Of a DNA stretch of 64,000 nucleotides, positions 21,219 to 31,913 are shown piece by piece. The DNA lies in the NCBI RefSeq assembly GCF_013343295.1, contig NZ_CP049074.1, positions 1,469,501 to 1,533,500 on the forward strand. Direction: 5' to 3'. The notes beneath the pieces were generated by a model. The model was not told the DNA's origin, searched no databases, and saw nothing but the letters and a program-made list of their open reading frames with translations. The stretch is from Metallosphaera tengchongensis. Lineage in GTDB: Archaea > Thermoproteota > Thermoprotei_A > Sulfolobales > Sulfolobaceae. The number at the start of each line of letters is the position of its first letter. The first letter of the stretch is position 1. The translations under genes and the position numbers were made by a program.

Positions 21219-22196
21219 TCAGTCATCTTGGTCAGTCCCTAACAGAGATCTAGCCTTTTCGTTGATATCAGCTAAGAAGTCGTCGAACTCATCGTTATAT
21301 GATATCTCATGTAGGGCATTACTCACTTGAGCTAGGTTTTCGAGCATCTCTTTTTGGTGATCCCTGGTTTCTTCTAAGTACTTCTCATCATTTTCGTCTC
21401 TGCCTTCGGAATAAGCGGCTACCCCTTTAGCGGCGTGGGCTAGGTAAGCTGTATATAGGAGCGTGTCCGTGAGCGCGTAAAGGCCCAGATCCATTATGCT
21501 TAAAATTTCATCCAATAAGTAAGGTTTATCCAACAATATTTTAATTATTTCTTTTTCCCTATCGCTCAGCCCTTTACAGTAACCAGTAGTTTCATTAGGG
21601 TTAGGCAATAAGCAACTTCTCAATAAATTAATTATATTGTCGTTTAAATCTCTGAGTCTAAACGAACTTGTAATTCTCTTTTTTAAGTTAGAGAGATCTT
21701 CGTACCTTCTGTCTTTAGTGGGCTTCTTTATAAATGTGTTCACCTCGTCAAAGAGGTTCTTTAGCTCGGGTTGACCCAGCTTTCTCAACAACTCGCTAGA
21801 GGCTCTGAGCAGCTCAACTATTTTAGATCCTCCTATTGGATCATGACTTAACTTTTTCCTTACGATATTGGGTGAAGTCGCCTGTTTAATCAATTCTCTA
21901 AAAGTGCTTTCTATTTCCTGGATTTGTCTAGGAAACCTTATACTAGATTTTCCTCCTATAGAAAGGATTGCAACGGGCATAAGTATAATAGCACCATAAG
22001 TAGATAACAAAGCCTTTGAGTAAGCCTCATAAGCCCTTGACATCGAAAAAATCTTTTTCTCTTCTAGAGCTCGGATATTCTTTACCTCTTTGGCCTTGTT
22101 TTGCAGTCTATCGTATGCAGCTTGGGCCTCTTCAAAGAAACCTTCACCATCATTAACAAAGTTGTAAAAGGTTGACCTCTTCTTACGCTTCCCCAA
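21219..22196 (-). CDS. Hypothetical protein between two tnpB elements (325 residues)
   Basis: I do not recognise this protein. It is strongly helical with a basic start (MGKRKKRSTFYNF), one hydrophobic segment around residues 62-82 (LLSTYGAIILMPVAILSIGG) and a second moderately hydrophobic stretch near 245-265. It is acidic at the C-terminus. It sits between the decayed tnpB copy on its 3' side, whose left-end hairpin lies about 10-35 bases beyond the stop, and the intact tnpB on its 5' side. It may be cargo, a bystander, or truncated by the insertion. AT content is higher than in neighbouring housekeeping genes, suggesting transfer. Confidence 0.6.
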   Translation of the reverse strand: MGKRKKRSTFYNFVNDGEGFFEEAQAAYDRLQNKAKEVKNIRALEEKKIFSMSRAYEAYSKALLSTYGAIILMPVAILSIGGKSSIRFPRQIQEIESTFRELIKQATSPNIVRKKLSHDPIGGSKIVELLRASSELLRKLGQPELKNLFDEVNTFIKKPTKDRRYEDLSNLKKRITSSFRLRDLNDNIINLLRSCLLPNPNETTGYCKGLSDREKEIIKILLDKPYLLDEILSIMDLGLYALTDTLLYTAYLAHAAKGVAAYSEGRDENDEKYLEETRDHQKEMLENLAQVSNALHEISYNDEFDDFLADINEKARSLLGTDQDD

Positions 22197-22251
22197 TTAA
22201 CTTTCCCCTAATTACAAAGTTGAGGAAAGCCTCGCCCTTCAGGACTGGGAT

Positions 22252-22263
22252 GAGGGTATATAA
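22252..22263 (+). promoter_or_regulatory. TATA box of tnpB
   Basis: GTATATAAAC at 22254-22263 lies about 27 bases before the ATG at 22287, the spacing for a leaderless archaeal mRNA. It follows directly on the left-end hairpin. Confidence 0.65.
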
Positions 22264-22286
22264 ACCTCCTTTTCATACCTGTATTT

Positions 22287-23451
<1,165 letters not shown>

Positions 23452-23472
<21 letters not shown>

Positions 23473-23925
23473 CTTGTCCCGTATGACAGAGAATGAAGTG
23501 TAGTCCGGGTAGCGTCTGTAAACATAAGTGAGAATTTCCTCTCTAGACTTTGTTACCCAGGCTTTAAAGAACTGTATCACATCTTCTTTTACATTAGCAA
23601 TTTTGGCATTGTCCGTCACTACGTATTTCCTCTTTATCCCTATAGTCATACCCGATACGACGTCCTTAACCTCTTCTTCCTCCACGTCAACCGTGCCGAG
23701 GTCGATTAACGCGTTGATGTGGTCTTGCAAGAGCTTTGAGTAAGGACCAAACAGCCATGGCTCAAAGCCGAGCCCTAGATCCACTCCCTCCTCTTTCTCT
23801 AGCAGGAAGAAGATCTTCTGGAGCTTTGTAGCAGTTACTTCAGCATTTTCCTCCCTAGCGACCTTAAGGAGTGCGAGGATATAGTCGTAAACGTTGTCCA
23901 TAAACACTTCACTAAGTACATACAC
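23452..23925 (-). CDS. Panacea-domain (SocA-like antitoxin) protein with IS-derived end
   Basis: The 157-residue protein matches the Panacea/SocA-like domain. Residues 28-75 (ATKLQKIFFLLEKEEGVDLG, then FEPWLFGPYSKLLQ) carry the typical TKLQK and YGPYS-like motifs. The family is found as antitoxins and phage- or element-borne adaptors. The final residues (LTSSPP) and the stop are encoded by the right-end hairpin of the tnpB element, so the natural C-terminus was probably replaced. ATG 23901 is an alternative start. No toxin partner is recognised next to it; the 325-residue gene beyond the element may once have been adjacent. Confidence 0.7.
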
Positions 23926-23935
23926 TGTATCTCTT

Positions 23936-24055
23936 CATATTTATTCTGACTTCCTCCATGGCGAGGCTTATCCTTCCTTTGTCAGATTCGATATGTGGAT
24001 ACTAATACTATTACAGTTACAATACTAACAATAATAAAGCAAAAACAAGACGTCT
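23936..24055. repeat. IS-end-like repeat, copy A
   Basis: TTATTCTGACTTCCTCCATG followed by GCGAGGCTTATCCTT and a GGATACTAATACTATTACAG-type tail resembles copy B at 24255-24385. Both begin TTATTCTGACT, carry a CTTATCC box and end in similar AT-rich sequence with ACAGT-ACAAT. They flank the candidate RNA gene. Confidence 0.5.
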
Positions 24056-24062
24056 TTAAATA
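24055..24062 (+). promoter_or_regulatory. TATA box for a structured RNA
   Basis: TTTAAATA lies 25-27 bases before the GGGG at 24084-24087, the normal archaeal distance to a transcription start. No start codon follows at leaderless distance, so the unit is probably an RNA gene. Confidence 0.5.
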
Positions 24063-24081
24063 AGTTCTTATATAAGAAGAA

Positions 24082-24165
24082 TTGGGGTTGGTGAAGGATT
24101 ATGAACGGAGTTACCGCGGAGCTATGAAGATTTGCTCGGAAGCTAACCCGCCAAACCCCTAATTT
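24082..24165 (+). ncRNA. Candidate orphan structured RNA
   Basis: GGGGTTGG (24084-24091) pairs with CCAAACCCC (24151-24159), with one bulged A, closing about 75 bases. Inside are GGTGA/TTACC (24090-24094 with 24110-24114), GCGG/CCGC (24116-24119 with 24148-24151) and GAGC/GCTC (24119-24122 with 24134-24137). This suggests a three-way junction; some pairs share a base, so not all can coexist. A TATA box precedes it and a T-rich tract (ATTTCCTTATTACGTTTTA) follows. It is not a tRNA (no T-loop) and lacks CTGA D boxes. The apical loop TATGAAGA could be a K-loop as in H/ACA RNAs, but this is unproven. Confidence 0.45.
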
Positions 24166-24254
24166 CCTTATTACGTTTTAGGTTAAAAGGATTTTCTTGA
24201 TTTACTCCAAAATTCATTGAGAAGCATTCAACTTCTGCTATTGCTGCTATTGTC

Positions 24255-24385
24255 TTGATCCTTATTCTGACTTTCACCACTGGGGAAAGTCTTATCCTTT
24301 AGGGGAGAGGAAGTAAGTCCACTCCTCTTGGATCTGTGATATTATGACAGTAACAATATTAAAGATAAAGTGGGGAATAAAAAGC
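24255..24385. repeat. IS-end-like repeat, copy B
   Basis: This is the counterpart of copy A, with TTATTCTGACTTTCACCACT, AAGTCTTATCCTTTAGGGG and GAGGAAGTAAGTCC. The match is imperfect. It may be a decayed end of the tnpB element family or a small non-coding element. Confidence 0.45.
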
Positions 24386-24419
24386 TTTTTAATCTAATTT
24401 CAAAATCTGATTGTAATTA

Positions 24420-24585
24420 GCGAGAAATACAGAATAAGGTTCATGATGAAGGAGGTAAAAAAGCAGAAGAGCTTGAAGAACAGTTACAAGATGAGTTTTC
24501 TAATACTAAAATCATTAGACTAGTCAAGGAAAGCTGTTGTCAATACTCACAGATCCTTTCAAATACACCAGGGAAAAGCTAGGTA
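24420..24585 (+). pseudogene. Unidentified coding remnant
   Basis: An open frame reads REIQNKVHDEGGKKAEELEE, then QLQDEFSNTKIIRLVKESC before a stop at 24580. Its charged helical composition looks coding, but there is no start codon, promoter or known domain. It is probably the end of a lost gene. Confidence 0.25.
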
Positions 24586-24723
24586 GAGATAAATATGATA
24601 ATCCTAAAATTTTCAATAGAAGTTATGGGTGATGTAAGGATAGTGATGATACAAAAAACTGTATTATTCACGTTTGGCAGATTGGATCCCATAATAAGGT
24701 CTACTTCTAGACTTTCCCATACT

Positions 24724-24951
24724 TTAGCCTCTTTGATAAGCGCATCGGAATCTATCCAGTTCTTCCTCACTCTCAAACTTTACGTAACAGTAACCTTTTT
24801 CGTCTCTATCTACTAATTTCGTGTGCGCACAATCAGCGAATGAGGAAAGAAGGTTTTCCTTTTGGTTAACCCCCCAGTTAATGAGAAAAATATTAACTTT
24901 TGAGGAAGCAGAGGAGGTCTGGAGAACTAGTAACTTATACCTGAGCGTCAT
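24724..24951 (-). CDS. Hypothetical small protein, possibly frameshifted
   Basis: This is a 75-residue frame (MTLRYKLLVLQTSS... ending FESEEELDRFRCAYQRG). The second half looks like a folded protein rather than a shadow frame. A second open frame (24579-24776) continues in the same direction in another phase, beginning MRVRKNWIDSDALIKEAKVW, so the two may be halves of one broken gene. No family is recognised and no clear TATA box was seen. Confidence 0.3.
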   Translation of the reverse strand: MTLRYKLLVLQTSSASSKVNIFLINWGVNQKENLLSSFADCAHTKLVDRDEKGYCYVKFESEEELDRFRCAYQRG

Positions 24952-25003
24952 AAAACGGACTTAAGAGTATTGATGCCATGCTCTAAGTTACTAAGCAAAG
25001 TCC

Positions 25004-26119
25004 TGGGATTTGGATTTCACAGGATTTCGTCTTCATATCAGTCCTCGACCCTTAAGCTTCACGGGGGTTGAGTTAGCAATCCGCGTCCACCCTTCGCCGC
25101 ATCATCGGGATACCCCAGACCCAACTAAACAGGTTGCTTTGTACGTCAGGGAATCCAAAACTTAGGCAGATGTCCAGGTAAACGTTCAACTGTCTGTGAA
25201 GTCTAAACAAACGACCTGGGCACTCGAAGGTCTTGCCGACCTCTTGGGTTGGGCTCTGCGCCTTGTGGTAAGGTCAGGGTTTACCCCGACTACGCTGAAA
25301 CCTTGTAAAACAGTCCGCACTTAAGCTCTCCATGAAGAGTCGCTCAGAAGGTTCTGAAAATCTTCTTGAAGAGCGAGTTGCTAGAGTCCCCGAACATCTT
25401 CTGCTTTTCCAGCCTTCTAAGGGCGAAGGTGGTTAAGGGGTATGACCTAATAGTGTCTAAGCAGACCTAAGAACGTAACCTAGAACCCTGTCCCTCCTGA
25501 GGTAGAACTGTAGGTATTTTCCCTTTCCGGTCACGTTTTGGATCTAACGACTGAACCTAACGCTTCATAACCATCCCGTATTTCAAAAGTATAGCTCCTT
25601 CAGTGAAGGAGTTATAAATTTCTCACCGTCAAAGGCGGCCACCGTGAACAAATTTGAGCCAATAGCAGAGAGGCTTAAGGGATTGAGGTCGGACTTCTTT
25701 TTGAAAAGGTAAATACGCCCTCCTCTCCTTAATTATCGATCTCCCAGTTTCTAGACCCTTAACTCCGGCGTGACAGCGCTCTTCAGGCAAGGATGGAGTC
25801 GGATTTCAACTGAGGAGCGAAGAGAACTCCACGAGAGAGCGGATTGAACCGCGATCAACGGTTTCCGTGAGACCGTTAAGTTTACATGGTTAGGATTGTT
25901 AAGGACTTTATACACCGCAAAGGGGTCTTCCTTGGATGTGGCCCTAATCAGAAATGCAGATAAGCCCTATAGGCAGTCCAAGGTGTCCGGGTTTCTCACT
26001 ATCCAGGTAGGTCAGGGTCACCCCTTGGGGGATGAGAGCGAGTCCCCCGCTTTACCCTCGTGTCTAGGGTTAAGGATCAATATCAAACGACATGGAATCC
26101 GGTGAGACTCAAATCCCCC
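25004..26119 (-). mobile_element. Decayed insertion sequence with imperfect terminal inverted repeats
   Basis: The left end (GGGATTTGGATTTCACAGGA) and the inverted right end (GGGGATTTGAGTCTCACCGG) are about 70 percent alike over 27 bases, and both share subterminal blocks with the remnant at 19542. The 1.1-kb interior reads as a broken protein on the minus strand with several stops; KGKYLQFYLRRDRVLGYVL and LTTFALRRLEKQKMFGDSSN are legible pieces. A DDE-type transposase is likely, but the family cannot be assigned. The right end abuts the stop of the next gene. Confidence 0.6.
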
Positions 26120-26322
26120 TAAGAGCCCCTATACTCTAAAGTGAGTTTGAAATAATCGTTGGGGAGGTCCTCTGCGTCCACCAGAGCGTAGTTGTACTTC
26201 TTGATGACTGGAATACAGGATGTTATCAGGGCCTTTCCTACTATTATCTTAACCTTCTGTTCTCCTTTCACCCTCTCCAGATAGGAGGACAGCTCACTCT
26301 CATTGATCAAAATCTCTGACAT
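26119..26322 (-). CDS. Hypothetical small protein (67 residues)
   Basis: This compact alpha/beta protein (ILINESELSSYLERVKGEQK, then VKIIVGKALITSCIPVIKKY) is divergent from the helicase gene with 15 bases between the starts, so both promoters overlap the opposite genes. Its stop lies at the edge of the decayed IS, so the C-terminus may be altered. The function is unknown; pairing with the helicase is only positional. Confidence 0.55.
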   Translation of the reverse strand: MSEILINESELSSYLERVKGEQKVKIIVGKALITSCIPVIKKYNYALVDAEDLPNDYFKLTLEYRGS

Positions 26323-26337
26323 GTTTTTTAGTTTTAG

Positions 26338-28581
26338 ATGAGGAGTTATAAAGCAAACATGGATTTACTGGAGAAGCTCAACGAGGGTCTTAAGGTATTC
26401 AATGCGTCCCTAGCCCACGTATATACGGAGACTGCGCTAGACCCTGAAGTAGGACCTGAAGTGAAGGAAGTTGACCTTGACGAGAGACTGAAGGAAAACC
26501 TAATCGCCTCTGGGATAGAGAGGCTTTACAGGTACCAATGGGAAGCTATGGGCCTGATCCTCAAGGACAAGAACGTTGCCATAATATCTGGGACAGGTAC
26601 TGGAAAGACCGAGGCGTTCCTTATCCCCTTGCTCGAGAAGGCTATGAAAGGAGAAAGGAGTGTCCTCATTTACCCTACCAAAGCCCTGGCGAGGGACCAG
26701 CTAAGCAGGATTAACAACTTCACCCGAAGTCTAGACGTAAGTGTCAACGTCCTGGACGGAGACGTGGATAGGGAAACTAGAAGGAAGATATACGAAGACC
26801 CCCCAGAGGTCCTGATCACTAACCCCGACATGATCCACTTGGGACTATCGTTGTCCCCAGACTTCAGACATCTGATAAGGGGAGCTGAACACTACGTCGT
26901 GGATGAAATGCACGTCTACGAGGGAGTGTTGGGGTCTCACCTGAGGAGAGTCCTAGACAGGATAAGGGAAATAGAAGGGGAAATTCACGTCGTGGGGGCC
27001 AGCGGGACTATCGAGGCTTCCCCCTTCCTACTCAACGAGCTGTTCGGAGTTGAGGGACAGGTGGTGAGAGGGGTGTCCAGGAGAAGGGGGATGGCGATCC
27101 ACTCGCTGGTGAACTCAAACGGGATGAGCAGGTGGACCCTCTCAGCCTACCTTGCAGGTCTTCTGGTCAGGGAGGGGTTAAAGACTCTCGTCTTCGTGGA
27201 CTCTCAACAGATGGCCGAGAGGTTGGCAAAGATAGCTGAGAGGTTTGGAGCAAACCTGGCGGTTCACAGGGCGGGAATACTCAAGGAGGAGAGGGAGGAG
27301 GTGGAGGAGAAGTTGAGGAGCGGGAGTTTGCAGGGTGTGGTCGCTACACCGACGCTGGAGCTCGGTATAGATATTGGATCCCTTGACTCAGTAATAATGG
27401 CTGAGAACCCTCCGAGCTACTCCAAATACGTCCAGAGATCAGGGAGAGCCGGTAGAAGGAATAGGGTCGGTTTCATTTTCACGATCCTAGGGGACAGCCC
27501 AATAGATAGCTACTTTTTGAGGAGACCTCAAGAGTTCTTCTCGAGGAGGCTCACCCCTATAACCTTTGACAACACGAACATGGAGGTCCTCAAGGTCCAC
27601 GCTGCCTCTTACCTCCTGGAGAAGATGAGGCTCAAGAGGGAGGATTTACCCGACCTATGGGTAAAAGCGATGGAGGGGCTGGTACAGGAAGGGGTGGTCT
27701 CAGAGAATCATGGAACCTTCTACGCAACAAGCAGGACTAGGGACTTTGTAAGGTCCACATCACTGAGGAGTTCAGGTCCCGTTGTGGAAGTCAGTGCTGA
27801 CGGGAAGAAGATCGGGGAGAGGGAACTACCAGTTGCACTATATGACTTACACCCCGGGGCTCTCTACTTAGCATCCAAGAGGTCTTACGAGGTGAAGGAA
27901 CTGGACCTGAAGAGTCTAGAGGCTAGAGTAGTCAGGGTGAAGGACGACCCAGGTTACTACACTAAACCGCTCTACATGGTGGATTTAAGGGAATTTACTG
28001 AGGTCGAGGAGAGGAAGGTCTTGGGGCTTCCCGTAAAATATGGGGAGATGACCCTGACAATCTCAGTGATCGGATACGTAATCTACGACGCGTATTCCAG
28101 GAAGGAGAGGACCAGAGGGAGGGTCGAGTACGAGGACCCAATATCCTTTACCTATAAAACAAAGGGGTTGATCATAAAACATCCTGCTGTTGAAGAGTGG
28201 GACCTGATGTCCTCAATGGAGGCCTATCACGCCACGGAGCACGTCCTCATATCTGCTGGAAGAGTTGTGGCCGGTGCCTCTATGACTGACCTGTCAGGAA
28301 TTAGCTACCCATCAGGACACGTGGTGATCTATGACTCTACCATTGGAGGGAGCGGCGTCTCTCGACTGCTTTACCAGAGGCTGGAATCTGCGTATGACAT
28401 AGCCTTGGACATAGTGAAGAACTGCGACTGTGAGGACGGATGTCCGAAGTGTGTCTATGACCCATACTGCGGTAATAACAATAGGGTCTTATCAAGGAGG
28501 AAGTCCATGAGGCTGATCGACCTCGTACTTAAGGGAAATGAAGTAGAAGACGACTCACCTAAAGGGGAAAGCGTGAGGTAG
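26338..28581 (+). CDS. Hrq1-like DEAD/H helicase with MZB (DUF1998) domain
   Basis: The 747-residue superfamily-2 helicase has motif [19 protein letters not shown], motif [12 protein letters not shown], motif III SGTIE, and motifs V and [14 protein letters not shown] and [13 protein letters not shown]. The C-terminal [20 protein letters not shown] supplies four spaced cysteines of the MZB domain typical of Hrq1/YprA-type 3'-5' helicases involved in DNA repair. Length and order fit archaeal members. The ATG at 26338 is the first start after the divergent small gene. All motifs are intact. Confidence 0.9.
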   Translation: MRSYKANMDLLEKLNEGLKVFNASLAHVYTETALDPEVGPEVKEVDLDERLKENLIASGIERLYRYQWEAMGLILKDKNVAIISGTGTGKTEAFLIPLLEKAMKGERSVLIYPTKALARDQLSRINNFTRSLDVSVNVLDGDVDRETRRKIYEDPPEVLITNPDMIHLGLSLSPDFRHLIRGAEHYVVDEMHVYEGVLGSHLRRVLDRIREIEGEIHVVGASGTIEASPFLLNELFGVEGQVVRGVSRRRGMAIHSLVNSNGMSRWTLSAYLAGLLVREGLKTLVFVDSQQMAERLAKIAERFGANLAVHRAGILKEEREEVEEKLRSGSLQGVVATPTLELGIDIGSLDSVIMAENPPSYSKYVQRSGRAGRRNRVGFIFTILGDSPIDSYFLRRPQEFFSRRLTPITFDNTNMEVLKVHAASYLLEKMRLKREDLPDLWVKAMEGLVQEGVVSENHGTFYATSRTRDFVRSTSLRSSGPVVEVSADGKKIGERELPVALYDLHPGALYLASKRSYEVKELDLKSLEARVVRVKDDPGYYTKPLYMVDLREFTEVEERKVLGLPVKYGEMTLTISVIGYVIYDAYSRKERTRGRVEYEDPISFTYKTKGLIIKHPAVEEWDLMSSMEAYHATEHVLISAGRVVAGASMTDLSGISYPSGHVVIYDSTIGGSGVSRLLYQRLESAYDIALDIVKNCDCEDGCPKCVYDPYCGNNNRVLSRRKSMRLIDLVLKGNEVEDDSPKGESVR

Positions 28582-28759
28582 TCAGCCCCACATAATACCC
28601 AGCTACTGAGAAGGGGCTCTCCTAGGTCTACGGGTCCTGCCCTTTACCTAAGTTTCATCTACCTTCCGTCAGACGTGTTTAGACATAAATGCTAGTTTGT
28701 AGGGTCAATAGGATAAAGTTAAATTGGCCCCCGGTTACCTCATTGTCTAGGTAGCAAGA

Positions 28760-30148
28760 GTGTGTAGCGTATCTGGAGTACTAATCCTGGACCACTCGAA
28801 ATACGAAGAAATAGAGAGGAAGTTCGTAAAGATACTTACCAAAGCTGAGGATAGGGGTAGGGACAGCTTTGGAGTGGTGACCCTCTCCAGGGATGGGAGA
28901 GTCCACGTAACGAAGTCAATAGGGAGACCTTCCCAGAACTTGGAGAAGTTGTCAGGCTTCGTCAAGGAAGACACCACTGTCATCGTAGCGAACAACAGGG
29001 CTGAACCGACGACGGAGTTCGTGAAGTATAAGGGCGAAAAGGACATCCAACCCTTCGTGGGGAAGAGGTTCATAGTTACGCACAACGGGATAATAGCCAA
29101 CGACCATGAACTGGAGAAGAAGTATGAACTTGAAAGAGTGACCAATATAGATAGTGCAGTCCTACCGCCACTCCTAGACAAGATATGGGACGGCTCCATT
29201 GAAGGTCTGAGGGACGTCCTGGGGAGGGTCAAGGGCAGTTACGCCCTGGTGATCGCAGACAAGGAGAGACCAGATAGACTGTTCCTAGCACAGAACTTTA
29301 AACCCCTTTACATGGCTTACGACTTCGGGTTGGGGGCCCTGTTCTTCAGTTCCCTGGACGACTACTTTCAGGCAGGACCTTTCGATATGGTAAACGTCAG
29401 GAAGCTCGAACCTTACTCCTTAGTTGAGGTAACAAATTCCAAGGAGATGAGAACGCTCAACCTAAGACCGGAACTGAAAAAGAGAGCTCTAGTCATAGCC
29501 AGTGGGGGCCTAGACTCCACCGTAGCAGCGACCAAAATGATAAGGGATGGATATGAGGTGACCCTCCTCCATTTCAACTACAGGCACAAGGCTGAAGAGA
29601 GGGAGAGGGAAGCAGTAAGGAAGATAGCCTCTCGACTTAACGTAGATGTGATTGAGGTCAACACGGACTTGTTCTCCATGATAGGTAACACTACCCTACT
29701 CAAAGGGGGAGGAGAGATAGTCAAGGACCGGAAAGGCCAGGAAGGCGCTGAGTTTGCCCATGAGTGGGTCCCCGCTAGGAACGCCATATTTTTCACCGTA
29801 GCTTTGGCGATAGCAGAAGCGAAGGGTTTCAGTGCCATCGCATCAGGTGTGAACCTGGAGGAAGCAGGTGCATATCCTGACAACGAGATGGAATTCGTGA
29901 GGATGTTTCAGAGGCTCTCTCCTTACGCTGTGGGACCTGACAAAAGGGTTGAGGTCGTTATGCCAGTGGGGAACCTGGTGAAGCATGAGATAGTTAAGTT
30001 AGGGTTACAGATTGGTGCGCCTCTCGACTTAACGTGGAGCTGCTACGAGGGTGGAGATAAGCACTGTGGAAAATGCGGACCGTGTTACATGAGGAAAACT
30101 GCTTTCCAGATCAACGGAGTCAAAGACCCGGTTGAGTACGAATCTTAA
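28760..30148 (+). CDS. gat-queC: GAT-QueC, archaeosine synthase (amidotransferase fused to QueC)
   Basis: The 462-residue protein starts GTG-Cys-Ser-Val-Ser-Gly, placing the class-II glutamine amidotransferase nucleophile at C2, so the GTG start is firmly set. Residues 1-230 are the amidotransferase domain ([19 protein letters not shown]). Residues 240-455 are QueC-like, with the PP-loop ASGGLDST and a C-terminal zinc set [15 protein letters not shown]. In Crenarchaeota this fusion is reported to replace ArcS in converting preQ0 in tRNA position 15 to archaeosine. QueC paralogs making preQ0 are not in the window. The gene stands alone. Confidence 0.9.
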   Translation: MCSVSGVLILDHSKYEEIERKFVKILTKAEDRGRDSFGVVTLSRDGRVHVTKSIGRPSQNLEKLSGFVKEDTTVIVANNRAEPTTEFVKYKGEKDIQPFVGKRFIVTHNGIIANDHELEKKYELERVTNIDSAVLPPLLDKIWDGSIEGLRDVLGRVKGSYALVIADKERPDRLFLAQNFKPLYMAYDFGLGALFFSSLDDYFQAGPFDMVNVRKLEPYSLVEVTNSKEMRTLNLRPELKKRALVIASGGLDSTVAATKMIRDGYEVTLLHFNYRHKAEEREREAVRKIASRLNVDVIEVNTDLFSMIGNTTLLKGGGEIVKDRKGQEGAEFAHEWVPARNAIFFTVALAIAEAKGFSAIASGVNLEEAGAYPDNEMEFVRMFQRLSPYAVGPDKRVEVVMPVGNLVKHEIVKLGLQIGAPLDLTWSCYEGGDKHCGKCGPCYMRKTAFQINGVKDPVEYES

Positions 30149-30169
30149 TAGTAGCAATTTCCTCGATCC

Positions 30170-30553
30170 TCATTTCCTTATTAAAATAGGGACTATGAAA
30201 ATGGCAATCAATATATTAATTAATACAACCGCTGATATTACAGTGTATAATACGTCCTTATTTTTCATGAAGTCGGCTACCAACAGGGCCACCCTGATTA
30301 CTGGAGTCGCAATAAGAACCATAAGCCCTAGGTATATGAACGATAGACCGTCCAACTTTGGAATCCCAGAGAACACCTTAGTTGGGGTCGTGGTGGAAGT
30401 GTTCACAGGAGATTTCACGCTCCCTATCTGACTAATAGTTAGTCCTTGGCCCCCTCCATGCACAAAGAGTAAAGCGACCCCAGCTACAACTAACGCTATG
30501 CTGAGGACTACCCCGATAATAAGCGAGTAACTAATTACGTCCTCTATCTCCAC
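30170..30553 (-). CDS. DUF1634 membrane protein
   Basis: The 127-residue protein has three membrane helices (about residues 8-32, 72-92 and 102-124) with a soluble loop between the first two. The family (DUF1634) is found beside TauE/SafE exporters in archaea, as here. Its GTG start at 30553 directly follows the TGA of the upstream gene (30554-30556), so the two are co-translated. It is probably an accessory subunit of the exporter; its role is unknown. Confidence 0.8.
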   Translation of the reverse strand: MEIEDVISYSLIIGVVLSIALVVAGVALLFVHGGGQGLTISQIGSVKSPVNTSTTTPTKVFSGIPKLDGLSFIYLGLMVLIATPVIRVALLVADFMKNKDVLYTVISAVVLINILIAIFIVPILIRK

Positions 30554-31417
30554 TCAAAACACCCCTAAACCTCTCAATATCATTTGAATTCCTAGGAAGC
30601 CTAAGATCACCAAAAACACCGCCCTGATTCTCTTATTCTTCAATCTAACCAAAACCCTCGTACCGACCAAGGATCCAACCAGAACGCCTATGGCTGTCGG
30701 GGCAGCTAGGAAGGGCTGGATGTAACCTAAAGCCCAATAGATCCCGCTACCAGTCGCTGCAGTCACTCCTATCATAAAGTTGCTTGTTGTAGTCGTGACC
30801 TTCATGGGTAGGTTCATGGCGTAGTCCATGCCCAATACCTTGAGGGCTCCAGAACCGATCCCCAAGAGCCCGGAGATAAAACCTGCGAAGAACATTACTA
30901 TGAGTCCTAGCCACCACCTCACTCCCCAATATTTTACCGTGGTATTGTTAGCCGGATCGTAATACTCACCGTAAAGGTTCAGTAGCTTAGTGGTCCAATC
31001 TGGAGGGCGGGGAGAGGGAAACTCACCTGACATCTTCTTGAGAGTAGGGTAAATGGAGAAAAGTAGAACTATCCCGAAAACGATGTACACCAAGTATTCT
31101 AGATGAAGAGAGTATATGTACGCAACCGTGAGCGACCCAACTATTGATCCAGTTGTTGTAGCGATTTCAAGGGAGATCCCTATCCTGACGCTGGTTATCC
31201 TCTCCTTTACGTAAGCTGAGGCAGAACCGCTAGATGTAGCTATGGTAGAGATTAGACTTGAACCAGTTGCGTAAATAATTGGTATACCCAAATACAACGT
31301 TAGGATGGGGACTAGGACTGTTCCTCCGCCCAGCCCGGTCAAGGATCCCAAGAAACCTGCCAGAATACTGAATATAAGTATAAGTAAAAAAGTTAGTATT
31401 ACACTCATGATTATCAA
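30554..31417 (-). CDS. TauE/SafE-family anion exporter
   Basis: The 287-residue permease has about eight membrane helices in two repeats. GFLGSLTGLGGGTVLVPIL near the start and GFISGLLGIGSGALKVLGM in the second half are the paired Gly-rich TauE motifs. The family moves sulfite, sulfoacetate or related anions across the membrane; in a sulfur-oxidising archaeon sulfite or thiosulfate is plausible but unproven. A soluble insert near residues 130-165 separates the halves. It forms a two-gene unit with DUF1634. Confidence 0.85.
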   Translation of the reverse strand: MIIMSVILTFLLILIFSILAGFLGSLTGLGGGTVLVPILTLYLGIPIIYATGSSLISTIATSSGSASAYVKERITSVRIGISLEIATTTGSIVGSLTVAYIYSLHLEYLVYIVFGIVLLFSIYPTLKKMSGEFPSPRPPDWTTKLLNLYGEYYDPANNTTVKYWGVRWWLGLIVMFFAGFISGLLGIGSGALKVLGMDYAMNLPMKVTTTTSNFMIGVTAATGSGIYWALGYIQPFLAAPTAIGVLVGSLVGTRVLVRLKNKRIRAVFLVILGFLGIQMILRGLGVF

Positions 31418-31419
31418 AG

Positions 31420-31619
31420 AGAGTAAACTCCGAGTATTTTTAAAATCATCCCATATCAGGTTACTCTAGAAAATATTCAATTTTTATTTTTAAATTTAAA
31501 TCGACGCAAAAGTTTATACAATTATCTCTTTAGCTTAGATATTTTTATTCATAATATTAGAGCATATTGCTCAATGTTTGTTAATATACTTTTATACCCT
31601 ACTATAGACTATATATTGT
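31420..31619. promoter_or_regulatory. Divergent AT-rich promoter region
   Basis: About 200 bases, markedly AT-rich, separate the exporter and the small gene at 31620. TTTATACC near 31590 is a TATA box about 26 bases before that gene's ATG, giving a leaderless mRNA. Overlapping AT-rich repeats (ATATTTTTATTCATAATATT) may bind regulators. Confidence 0.5.
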
Positions 31620-31913
31620 ATGGACGGAATAACAGCCGGTTTTATGAAGTTCAAAGAGCTGGTGAAGGGAGCTAGGGCCTTTAAAATGGAGGACCAGGTG
31701 ACATTCGTAGGTTTTATGAACGCTAGCTGTAGTCAGAAGTCAAAACTCGTTGATGCAGTACTGGACGAAGTTTACAAGTATGGTGAGAGCTTCAACTTAA
31801 CTATTCTCGTCCTTAGCGAGGACAAATCCCGTGAACTGGGGTCGAATCTAGGGGACGATATAACCCAGGAACTGCTCAAGAACCTTCAGAAGGAGGCACG
31901 TCAAAGAGCCTAA
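31620..31913 (+). CDS. Hypothetical small protein (97 residues)
   Basis: This alpha/beta protein is unrecognised (KFKELVKGARAFKMEDQVTF, then NASCSQKSKLVDAVLDEVYK). The lone Cys lies in a segment followed by a helix; the end is highly charged and helical. The start is well supported by a TATA box at leaderless distance. Its 3' end overlaps the convergent PhoU-like gene by 38 bases. Confidence 0.65.
   Translation: MDGITAGFMKFKELVKGARAFKMEDQVTFVGFMNASCSQKSKLVDAVLDEVYKYGESFNLTILVLSEDKSRELGSNLGDDITQELLKNLQKEARQRA

Noticed and set aside
24579-24776. 65-codon minus-strand ORF as an independent gene
   Set aside because: It overlaps the 75-codon frame and probably continues it after a frameshift; the second half is hydrophobic and low in complexity. 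Mentioned within that entry only.
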